From Paludibacter sp. UBA5753 (GTDB lineage: Bacteria > Bacteroidota > Bacteroidia > Bacteroidales > Paludibacteraceae), in assembly GCA_002427615.1 (NCBI GenBank), contig DIFH01000129.1:234-6176 (forward strand): a DNA stretch of 5,943 nucleotides, in the 5' to 3' direction. The notes beneath the pieces were generated by a model, which was not told the DNA's origin, did no database searches, and saw nothing but the letters and a program-made list of their open reading frames with translations. Position 1 is the first letter of the stretch, and each line of letters opens with the position of its first letter. Both the position numbers and the translations under genes were made by a program. Shown piece by piece: positions 1 to 5,121 of this stretch.

Positions 1-135
1 GGAATTCCGTCATCCCGAAATTCCCGCTGCTGCCGTGCGATTGCATCGCGTTGTCAATCCGTCTGACCGCTCAAAGCGGTCGGACGGTTTTGTATAACCG
101 GCAGCAAAGCGGGATGCCGGAGTTCCGACTCCGGC
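1..135. repeat. Palindrome-rich intergenic repeat cluster (REP-like), probably continuing leftward
   Basis: Several inverted repeats are packed together. GCGAT/ATCGC pairs at 37-41 and 45-49. A 13-bp stem lies at 59-71 and 75-87. A perfect 8-bp stem GCCGGAGT/ACTCCGGC (116-123 and 128-135) encloses a TCCG loop. A larger pairing joins 1-33 to 100-126: the reverse complement of 1-16 matches 111-126 at 14 of 16 positions, and CTGCTGCC near 26-33 is complementary to the GGCAGC at 100-105 with a small bulge. No convincing protein is encoded. This is the pattern of extragenic palindromic repeats, or of a non-autonomous mobile repeat. The sequence does not resemble a family I can name, and the left edge is cut by the window. 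Confidence 0.5.
59..92 (+). terminator. Possible rho-independent terminator of an upstream gene
   Basis: A 13-bp GC-rich stem (59-71 paired with 75-87, one T-G wobble, CAA loop) is followed directly by TTTTG. The form suits a terminator for a plus-strand gene ending left of the window. It lies inside the palindrome cluster, so it may be only one arm of that repeat. The T run is short. Confidence 0.35.
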
Positions 136-236
136 AACAGAAAACTACTGCTCCTGTTTCCGACGGAATCGGAGTTACTCCCTTTCGTTTCCACTGTTGG
201 TTTTGTCATCCTTATAAAATGATTCTTGACGGAATC

Positions 237-295
237 GGAATTCCGTCATCCCGGAGTTTCCCAAGCTGCCACACGATTGCATTGCATTGCATTGG
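237..295. repeat. Degenerate direct copy of the repeat at 1-53
   Basis: Positions 237-253 are identical to 1-17 over 17 bases (GGAATTCCGTCATCCCG). The similarity continues loosely through a TTCCC...GCTGCC stretch to a GATTGCAT core. In this copy the core has become an ATTGC pentamer repeated three times (276-290) and then ATTGG. The palindrome of the first copy is therefore lost. GACGGAAT/ATTCCGTC (228-235 and 240-247) forms a separate 8-bp stem, and GACGGAATCGGA at 228-239 also occurs at 162-173. Confidence 0.5.
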
Positions 296-311
296 AATGA
301 TGGCATAAAAA

Positions 312-430
312 CGATCTTGTTTAATCACACGAAAGGATTCGTGTGGTAGGAAAAGGGCGCTCCGAAACAGGTTCATGCAAATCATGAATTAAGATCGAAA
401 CTTTCAGGTTTTTTTTGTTTTTCTGAAAAA
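312..430 (+). ncRNA. Possible structured RNA: three-way junction followed by a T-rich hairpin
   Basis: An outer stem CGATCTT/AAGATCG (312-318 and 391-397) encloses two hairpins. CACACGAA/TTCGTGTG (326-333 and 338-345) has an AGGA tetraloop, and TTCATG/CATGAA (372-377 and 383-388) has a 5-base loop. About 25 unpaired, purine-rich bases separate them. A further stem TTTCAG/CTGAAA (402-407 and 423-428) has a T-rich loop containing eight consecutive Ts. The arrangement resembles a riboswitch or small RNA, but it matches no family I recognise. The spt promoter lies downstream, so this RNA would not be in the spt leader. It could be the 3' end of an upstream transcript. Pairing by eye in AT-rich DNA is weak evidence. 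Confidence 0.25.
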
Positions 431-590
431 TATCGAATTTCATTCCGGTTCATTTTTACTGACTGAAAATGCCAACAAGTCAATTATTATTCTATTGTTC
501 ATCTGGTATTTATATAGTAGGTACAGATTGCGAAAGTAGCTATATGTGAGTTTATAAGCAAAAAGAATATCAATTAACAAAAAAAAAACT

Positions 591-598
591 TATCTTTG
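591..598 (+). promoter_or_regulatory. Bacteroidetes-type promoter -7 box for the serine palmitoyltransferase gene
   Basis: TATCTTTG is a full match to the Bacteroidetes -7 consensus TAnnTTTG and is followed by CA. The ATG at 635 would have a leader of about 30 bases. The -33 element is not clear: the expected place holds ATTAAC (573-578) where a TTG would be typical. A run of ten As (579-588) fills the spacer. Confidence 0.7.
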
Positions 599-634
599 CA
601 GGCTTTTATTCAGAAACAAAAAAAAAAAGAAACC

Positions 635-1822
635 ATGAGTCTATTAAGTAATGTACTGGGACAATATGATGCGCCCCAAAAAGCAAAAGAATTGGGCGTT
701 TATCCATATTTTCGTCCCATCGAATCAGACCAGGACACTGTTGTAACCATCAACGGAAAACCTGTTCTTATGTTCGGATCGAACAGTTATTTAGGATTGA
801 CAAACCATCCCAAGTTGAAAGAAGGAGCTATTAAAGCCGTTGAAAAATACGGAACCGGCTGTGCCGGATCGCGTTTCTTAAACGGCACCTTAGACATCCA
901 CATTGAACTGGAAGAGCGATTAGCCAAGCTTGTTAACAAAGAAGCAGCTTTAGTGTATGCAACCGGTTTTTCAGTAAACTCAGGGGTTGTACCGTGTTTA
1001 ACAGGGCGCGAGGATTATCTCATTTTCGATGAGTTCGACCACGCCTCAATTATTGAAGGTAAACGTTTGTCTTTTTCCAAACAACTGAAATATCGGCACA
1101 ATGATATGGATGCGCTTGAAAACCTTTTAAAAAAATGTGAACCGGATAAATTGAAAGTAATTGTAACCGACGGGGTGTTCAGCATGGAAGGCGACGTTGC
1201 AAAACTACCGGAAATAGTTGAACTGTCGAAAAAATACAATGCTTCCATCATGGTCGACGAAGCCCATTCGTTGGGAGTCTTCGGGAAAACAGGCGCCGGC
1301 ATTTGCGAACATTTCGGAGTGTCGAACGATGTTGACCTGATCATGGGAACCTTCAGCAAATCGTTGGGTACAATTGGGGGATTTATTGCTTCTGATGAAA
1401 AAATCATCAATTACCTGAAACACAATTCCCGTACTCTGATTTTCAGCGCTTCTATCACACCTGCATCAACCGGATGTGTTTTGGCGGCATTGGATGTTAT
1501 GGCTGAAGAAACATGGCGTAAAGACGCACTTTGGGCAAATACCCACAGAGCAAAAACAGGATTCCTGAAAGCCGGATTTGAAATCGGGCCTACCGAAACG
1601 CCTATTATTCCTTTATACGTTCGCGACAACACGAAGACATTTAAGTTGACCAGTATGTTGATGGATGAAGGAGTATTTGTAAATCCTGTGGTTTCGCCTG
1701 GCGTTCGCTCCGAAGACTCGCTGATCCGCTATTCGCTCATGGCAACTCATACCTTCGAACAAATTGACGAATCAATTTCGAAAATATCAAAAGCTGCCCG
1801 CATATTGGGAATAATTGAATAA
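635..1822 (+). CDS. spt: Serine palmitoyltransferase (PLP-dependent alpha-oxoamine synthase), 395 aa
   Basis: The enzyme condenses L-serine with a long-chain acyl-CoA, normally palmitoyl-CoA, to give 3-ketosphinganine. This is the first committed step of sphingolipid synthesis, and the bacterial enzyme is soluble. The alpha-oxoamine synthase fold is complete. Visible motifs are GTGCAGSRFLNGT (73-85), a histidine in FDEFDHASI (H136) expected to stack on the PLP ring, DEAHS (208-212), and GTFSKSLG with the Schiff-base lysine K242. R365 near the C-terminus likely contacts the substrate carboxylate. The AGSRFLNGT and TFSKS forms favour serine palmitoyltransferase over 2-amino-3-ketobutyrate CoA ligase, its closest relative. 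ATG at 635 was chosen because an in-frame TTG at 596 lies inside the promoter box. The resulting length matches bacterial homologues. No other sphingolipid gene is in view. An A11 run (618-628) sits in the ribosome-binding region. Confidence 0.92.
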   Translation: MSLLSNVLGQYDAPQKAKELGVYPYFRPIESDQDTVVTINGKPVLMFGSNSYLGLTNHPKLKEGAIKAVEKYGTGCAGSRFLNGTLDIHIELEERLAKLVNKEAALVYATGFSVNSGVVPCLTGREDYLIFDEFDHASIIEGKRLSFSKQLKYRHNDMDALENLLKKCEPDKLKVIVTDGVFSMEGDVAKLPEIVELSKKYNASIMVDEAHSLGVFGKTGAGICEHFGVSNDVDLIMGTFSKSLGTIGGFIASDEKIINYLKHNSRTLIFSASITPASTGCVLAALDVMAEETWRKDALWANTHRAKTGFLKAGFEIGPTETPIIPLYVRDNTKTFKLTSMLMDEGVFVNPVVSPGVRSEDSLIRYSLMATHTFEQIDESISKISKAARILGIIE

Positions 1823-1851
1823 TACTATCAGGTTACTTCAATATAAATAAC

Positions 1852-1896
1852 AAGAATAGAGCAAGTCTGAAAACAGATTGGTTCTATTCTTTGTTT
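1852..1896 (+). terminator. Rho-independent terminator after spt
   Basis: A long hairpin pairs 1852-1869 with 1874-1891 around an AAAA loop. The outer nine pairs are perfect (AAGAATAGA/TCTATTCTT). The inner part has two G-T wobbles and one A-G mismatch. TTTGTTT overlaps and follows the 3' arm. It begins 30 bases after the spt stop codon, as expected for a terminator, and separates spt from the ABC-F unit. Confidence 0.75.
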
Positions 1897-1920
1897 AATT
1901 AAGTCCCTGAATTCCCAAAA

Positions 1921-1983
1921 ATGGACTTCATGATTACTATTCTCAATTATACAGAAATATTAAAAGACAAACAAACTCCTTAA
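1921..1983 (+). CDS. Possible 20-residue leader peptide upstream of the ABC-F gene
   Basis: A short frame opens with ATG at 1921, has a second in-frame ATG at 1930, and ends at TAA 1981-1983. The peptide begins MDFMITILNY and ends KDKQTP. It lies after the spt terminator and before the repeat array that precedes the ABC-F gene. Its stop codon overlaps the left arm of an imperfect inverted repeat (1981-1995 with 2085-2099). Some antibiotic-resistance ABC-F genes are controlled by ribosome stalling on such upstream peptides, which makes the position suggestive. No ribosome-binding site stands out, and frames this short are common by chance in AT-rich DNA. Confidence 0.2.
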   Translation: MDFMITILNYTEILKDKQTP

Positions 1984-2001
1984 TTCTCCTTTCGCTGCGT
2001 A

Positions 2002-2055
2002 TCGACTTTACCTGTCTCGACTTTACCTGTCTCGACTTTACTTGTCTCGACTTTA
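2002..2055. repeat. 15-bp tandem repeat, 3.6 copies
   Basis: The unit TCGACTTTACCTGTC occurs at 2002-2016 and 2017-2031. A third copy at 2032-2046 has one C-to-T change (TTACTTGTC), and a partial copy TCGACTTTA lies at 2047-2055. The array abuts a second tandem array with a different unit. Each junction carries TCTCG, complementary to the CGAGA in the next array. Confidence 0.9.
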
Positions 2056-2090
2056 GGCGAGAGGCGAGAGGCGAGAGGCGAGAGGCGAGA
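2056..2090. repeat. 7-bp tandem repeat, five perfect copies, in the ABC-F gene leader
   Basis: GGCGAGA is repeated five times without a mismatch, starting directly at the end of the 15-bp array. It ends 28 bases before the ATG of the ABC-F gene. Perfect copies suggest recent expansion. The last unit and the following AGGAATTTA (2085-2099) can pair imperfectly with 1981-1995, so both arrays could sit inside one large RNA hairpin in the leader. Confidence 0.9.
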
Positions 2091-2118
2091 AGGAATTTAG
2101 AGAGTTTAAATTAAATTT

Positions 2119-3735
2119 ATGATTACAGTCTCAAACCTTGCTATTCAGTTTGGTAAACGCGTATTATTTTCGGATGTGAACCTGAAGTTTACTGCCGGTA
2201 ATTGTTATGGCGTGATTGGCGCCAATGGCGCCGGAAAATCTACGTTGATACGAATGCTCAGCGGCGATCTGGAACCAACACGTGGAACGATTCAGTTCGG
2301 TCCGGGTGAACGTTTGTCCGTATTGAAACAGGATCACTTCGAATTCGACGAATATACCGTGATCGACACCGTGATGATGGGACACGATACGCTTTGGAAA
2401 ATCAAAAACGAAAAGGATGCCATTTACCTGAAAGAAGATTTTTCGGATGCTGACGGAATACACGCTTCGGAACTCGAAGATAAGTTTTCGGAAATGAACG
2501 GTTGGAATGCCGAAAGCGACGCAGCGTCCTTGCTCAGCGGACTGGGTATCAAAGAAAATCTTCATTACCAGTTAATGAAAGAGCTCAGCGGTATGGAAAA
2601 AGTTCGCGTACTGTTGGCTCGTGCGCTATTTGGCAAACCTGATAACCTTTTACTCGATGAACCTACCAACGACCTCGACGTAGATACCGTGATGTGGCTC
2701 GAAAATTATTTAGCCAATTACGAAAATACGGTATTGGTTGTTTCGCACGACCGTCATTTCCTCGATGCCGTGAGCACGCATACCGTGGATATTGATTACG
2801 GGAAAGTGCAACTTTTTTCGGGTAATTATTCGTTCTGGTACGAATCGAGCCAGTTGGCGCTTCGTCAACAACAAAATCAAAACAAGAAAGCCGACGAAAA
2901 ACGCAAGGAATTGGAAGAGTTTATCCGCCGTTTCAGCGCCAACGTGGCTAAGTCGAAACAAGCCACAAGCCGTAAGAAAATGCTTGAAAAACTGAATGTG
3001 GAAGAAATTCAGCCATCAACACGTAAATATCCGGGCATTATTTTCACGCCCGAACGCGAACCCGGCAACATGGTGCTCGAAATAGCCGGATTAGGAAAAA
3101 CCCTTGAAGATGGAACCATACTCTTCAAAGATGTAAACTTTAATGTGGAGAAAAACGATAAAATTGTTTTCCTTTCGCGCGACCCGCGTGCCATGACCGC
3201 ATTTTTTGAAATTATCAACGGACACGATAAAAACCACGAAGGAACATACAATTGGGGAATTACTATCACTCATGCTTACCTCCCACTCGATAATTCGGAG
3301 TTTTTCAACACCGATTTAAACTTGGTGGATTGGCTTGGTCAATACTCCAATGATACACTCGAATCGTTTATCCGCGGTTATCTGGGTAAAATGCTTTTTA
3401 CAGGCGAAGAAATATACAAAAAAGCCAGTGTACTTTCGGGAGGCGAAAAAATGCGTTGTATGATTTCGCGCATGATGCTTAAAAATGCCAATGTGATGGT
3501 GCTCGATTCACCGGCTAATCACCTTGATCTTGAATCGATTCAGGCATTTAACAACACGCTTGTCAATTTCAAAGGAAACGTTTTAATGTCTTCGCACGAC
3601 CGCGAGTTTATTCAAACCGTTTGTAACCGCATTATCGAACTGACCCCCAAAGGAATTATCGACAAGCAAATGGATTACGACGATTATGTAACTTCGGAAG
3701 AGGTGAGAGCCGTACGTGAACGTATGTATAATTAG
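2119..3735 (+). CDS. YbiT-type ABC-F ATPase with a degenerate second nucleotide-binding domain, 538 aa
   Basis: This soluble protein has two ABC domains in one chain and no membrane segments. ABC-F proteins bind the ribosome near the E site and relieve stalling or protect against drugs. The N-terminus (MITVSNLAIQFG), the length and the C-terminal layout follow E. coli YbiT. Domain 1 is intact: Walker A GANGAGKST (34-42), Q71, Walker B LLLDEPTNDLD (177-187) with E181, and switch H210. Its signature reads LSGMEK (156-161) instead of LSGGE. A charged linker of about 245-310, probably a helical hairpin, corresponds to the ABC-F interdomain arm. Domain 2 keeps signature LSGGEK (439-444) and switch H493. 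Its Walker A is replaced by LSRDPRAMTA (352-361), and its Walker B reads VLDSPANHLD with S464 in place of the catalytic glutamate. The frame is otherwise uninterrupted, so this is not decay. The role is probably translational; drug resistance cannot be inferred. Confidence 0.9.
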   Translation: MITVSNLAIQFGKRVLFSDVNLKFTAGNCYGVIGANGAGKSTLIRMLSGDLEPTRGTIQFGPGERLSVLKQDHFEFDEYTVIDTVMMGHDTLWKIKNEKDAIYLKEDFSDADGIHASELEDKFSEMNGWNAESDAASLLSGLGIKENLHYQLMKELSGMEKVRVLLARALFGKPDNLLLDEPTNDLDVDTVMWLENYLANYENTVLVVSHDRHFLDAVSTHTVDIDYGKVQLFSGNYSFWYESSQLALRQQQNQNKKADEKRKELEEFIRRFSANVAKSKQATSRKKMLEKLNVEEIQPSTRKYPGIIFTPEREPGNMVLEIAGLGKTLEDGTILFKDVNFNVEKNDKIVFLSRDPRAMTAFFEIINGHDKNHEGTYNWGITITHAYLPLDNSEFFNTDLNLVDWLGQYSNDTLESFIRGYLGKMLFTGEEIYKKASVLSGGEKMRCMISRMMLKNANVMVLDSPANHLDLESIQAFNNTLVNFKGNVLMSSHDREFIQTVCNRIIELTPKGIIDKQMDYDDYVTSEEVRAVRERMYN

Positions 3736-3753
3736 AGTCTGTTTTTTTGTAAC

Positions 3754-3857
3754 TACTCAGCGCCCTAATCAATTTGATAATAATCAGCTATTTGATTTTC
3801 AGTTAGACAAAGTCGAACTGAGAATCAAAAGGTTATAAAAATAAAAGGCGCTGAGTA
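3754..3857. repeat. 104-bp inverted-repeat element between the ABC-F gene and gpmA (MITE-like or structured RNA)
   Basis: The ends are perfect 11-bp inverted repeats, TACTCAGCGCC (3754-3764) and GGCGCTGAGTA (3847-3857). Inside lies a second long hairpin: TTTGATTTTCAGTT (3791-3804) pairs with 3816-3829 over 14 bp with one wobble, and GAC/GTC pairs again in its loop. A small ATCA/TGAT hairpin sits at about 3768-3778. If the terminal repeat is read as CTCAGCGCC/GGCGCTGAG, each end is flanked by TA, as in non-autonomous elements mobilised by IS630/mariner-type transposases. It encodes nothing. No T run follows it, so it is not an ordinary terminator. Confidence 0.5.
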
Positions 3858-3862
3858 ATTCC

Positions 3863-3895
3863 TTTAAAACAAAGTTTAATGTTGTTTGTTTTAAA
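3863..3895. promoter_or_regulatory. Perfect 11-bp inverted repeat upstream of gpmA, operator-like
   Basis: TTTAAAACAAA (3863-3873) is mirrored exactly by TTTGTTTTAAA (3885-3895) around an 11-base spacer. It ends 26 bases before the gpmA start codon. Its symmetry and position suit a regulator-binding site or an RNA hairpin in the leader. Composition is almost entirely A and T, so chance is possible. No clear TAnnTTTG box was found for gpmA. Confidence 0.3.
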
Positions 3896-3921
3896 TAAAA
3901 AATTAATTAAAACTTTCGAAA

Positions 3922-4668
3922 ATGAAAAAAGTAGTATTAATTCGACACGGTGAAAGCGTATGGAATAAAGAAAACCGATTCACTGGATGGACGGATGTAG
4001 ATTTGTCAGAAAAAGGAATGAAGGAGGCTATTGACGCAGGTAAAATACTGAAAGAAAAAGGATTCTTTTTCGAAAAAGCATATACTTCTTATCTTAAAAG
4101 AGCTGTTAAAACCCTGAACAGTATTTTAGATCAAATGGATTTGGATTGGATTCCGGTTGAAAAATCATGGCGCTTGAATGAGAAGCATTATGGCATGTTA
4201 CAGGGACTCAATAAAGCTGAGACTGCTGAGAAATATGGCGACGAACAAGTCCTTATCTGGAGGCGAAGTTATGATGTTCCTCCTACTCCATTGGCAATTG
4301 ACGATCCTCGGTCGCCATTTGTCGATCCGCGCTACAAAGGTGTCAACAAAAAAGACCTTCCCCTCACTGAATCGCTGAAAGAAACAGTCGATCGCATTTT
4401 ACCCTATTGGGAAAGTGTTATTTTTCCAAGTTTGAAGGAATACGACCAGATATTAGTCGCTGCGCATGGCAATAGTCTGCGAGGTATCATCAAACTATTG
4501 AAGAATATCTCGAATGAAGATATAGTTGGCTTGAATTTGCCGACTGCCATCCCTTATGTGTTCGAATTCGACGATGATTTTAAACTCGTAAACGACTATT
4601 TCTTAGGAGACCCTGAAGAAATAAAAAAATTAATGGAAGCCGTTGCTAATCAGGGTAAGAAAAAATAA
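3922..4668 (+). CDS. gpmA: 2,3-bisphosphoglycerate-dependent phosphoglycerate mutase, 248 aa
   Basis: This cytosolic enzyme interconverts 3-phosphoglycerate and 2-phosphoglycerate in glycolysis and gluconeogenesis through a phosphohistidine primed by 2,3-bisphosphoglycerate. The histidine phosphatase fold is complete. LIRHGES near the N-terminus gives R8 and the phosphorylated H9, followed by WNKENRFTGWTDVDLSEKG. R60 lies in SYLKRA, the acid-base E87 in RLNEKHYG, and the second catalytic histidine H182 in AAHGNSLRG. LQGLNKAETAEKYG and the YDVPPTPL segment are typical of the dPGM type, not of the metal-dependent GpmI type. Length is very close to E. coli GpmA (250 aa), and all catalytic residues are offset by two. 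The ATG is preceded by an A-rich stretch without a Shine-Dalgarno site, as is common in this phylum. It appears to be a single-gene unit ended by the hairpin at 4686-4719. Confidence 0.96.
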   Translation: MKKVVLIRHGESVWNKENRFTGWTDVDLSEKGMKEAIDAGKILKEKGFFFEKAYTSYLKRAVKTLNSILDQMDLDWIPVEKSWRLNEKHYGMLQGLNKAETAEKYGDEQVLIWRRSYDVPPTPLAIDDPRSPFVDPRYKGVNKKDLPLTESLKETVDRILPYWESVIFPSLKEYDQILVAAHGNSLRGIIKLLKNISNEDIVGLNLPTAIPYVFEFDDDFKLVNDYFLGDPEEIKKLMEAVANQGKKK

Positions 4669-4685
4669 TTATTTTATCGTTACGT

Positions 4686-4722
4686 CCAAAAAGCAGTGCA
4701 GTTATGTGCTGCTTTTTGGTTA
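4686..4722 (+). terminator. Rho-independent terminator after gpmA, possibly bidirectional
   Basis: CCAAAAAGCAG (4686-4696) pairs perfectly with CTGCTTTTTGG (4709-4719). Four further pairs inside, two of them wobbles, close on a GTTA loop. The A run in the left arm and the T run in the right arm are the classic form of a terminator able to work on both strands. It begins 17 bases after the gpmA stop. Confidence 0.8.
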
Positions 4723-4728
4723 ACTTTA
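4721..4728 (+). promoter_or_regulatory. Possible -7 box for the lysO pair
   Basis: TAACTTTA matches TAnnTTTG at all but the last base. It lies 22 bases before the ATG at 4751 and just after the gpmA terminator, where a new promoter is needed. No clear -33 TTG is seen at the right distance. Confidence 0.3.
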
Positions 4729-4750
4729 TGACTGTTAATCAACAAATTAT

Positions 4751-5017
4751 ATGTTTATTGTAATTTCGTTTATGGTGGCTGGTGTTGCTGTTGGGTATTT
4801 ATTTCGCCGGTATAAATTTACATTTATACATCAATTGATTCTACTCCTGATTTGGCTTTTATTATTCATGCTTGGTCTGGAGCTTGGATACGAAAAATCG
4901 ATTGTCGCCAATATTATGTCGCTTGGAGTAGATGCTTTGATATTGGCAATTGCGGCAACATTAGGTAGTGTGTTTTTTGCATTTGTACTTTGGAAAAGCA
5001 CAAAAAAGACCGTATAA
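4751..5017 (+). CDS. lysO: LysO-family lysine exporter, N-terminal subunit, 88 aa
   Basis: This is a small inner-membrane protein with three predicted helices at about residues 2-18, 27-46 and 55-81. It ends in a short basic tail, WKSTKKTV. The pattern (FIVISFMVAGVAVGYLFRR, then IWLLLFMLGLELG) matches the N-terminal third of E. coli LysO (YbjE), which exports L-lysine and its analogue thialysine. There the protein is a single chain of about 300 residues. Here the remainder is a second gene starting 104 bases downstream, and 88 plus 200 residues approximates the full length. The two products presumably assemble into one transporter. E44 in the second helix is a buried acidic residue worth noting. 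The ATG at 4751 is the only sensible start. Direction of transport is inferred from the family. Confidence 0.8.
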   Translation: MFIVISFMVAGVAVGYLFRRYKFTFIHQLILLLIWLLLFMLGLELGYEKSIVANIMSLGVDALILAIAATLGSVFFAFVLWKSTKKTV

Positions 5018-5027
5018 TTCATTTGTT

Positions 5028-5041
5028 AATAATATATTATT
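5028..5041. repeat. 14-bp perfect AT palindrome between the lysO halves
   Basis: AATAATATATTATT equals its own reverse complement and begins 10 bases after the first lysO stop codon. It has no G or C, so any hairpin would be weak and chance occurrence is plausible. It could be a protein-binding site or an mRNA processing or partial-stop element tuning the second gene. Confidence 0.25.
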
Positions 5042-5121
5042 GACATTTAGGGTTTTTAACGCAGTTTTAAAAGTCAAAATCTAATTAGGTCATAAAAAAG
5101 TTGACCGCTGAAAATTTGAAA

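Noticed and set aside
51..308. An 85-codon plus-strand reading frame in the left intergenic region
   Set aside because: It starts with TTG, runs through GC-rich hairpins and both repeat copies, has no recognisable domain and no ribosome-binding context. It is best explained by repeat composition.
596..634. An upstream TTG start that would add 13 residues to serine palmitoyltransferase
   Set aside because: The TTG lies inside the TATCTTTG promoter box, so it would be at or upstream of the transcription start. The added residues are lysine-rich and come from an A run.
1015..1632. Minus-strand reading frames opposite serine palmitoyltransferase, and similar ones opposite the ABC-F and lysO genes
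   Set aside because: They lie entirely within well-supported genes on the other strand, show no domain and no promoter, and are coding shadows.
2002..2090. CRISPR-like array
   Set aside because: The units are contiguous with no unique spacers, and no cas gene is present. These are simple tandem repeats.
3736..3750. A run of seven Ts (3741-3747) after the ABC-F stop codon as a terminator
   Set aside because: Only a weak 5-bp stem (TACGT/ACGTA, about 3712-3727) precedes it at a distance, inside the coding sequence. No strong hairpin abuts the T run.
3879..3953. A short frame starting at 3879 that overlaps the gpmA start
   Set aside because: It arises from AT-rich DNA, overlaps gpmA in another frame and shows no supporting signal.
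5088..5106. Inverted repeat GGTCA/TGACC before the second lysO gene
   Set aside because: Only five base pairs with a 9-base spacer. Such repeats are expected by chance.
5101..5121. TTG start for the second lysO gene, seven residues longer
   Set aside because: ATG at 5122 gives the MK-plus-hydrophobic start typical of the family. The extra residues are polar and add nothing to the fold.
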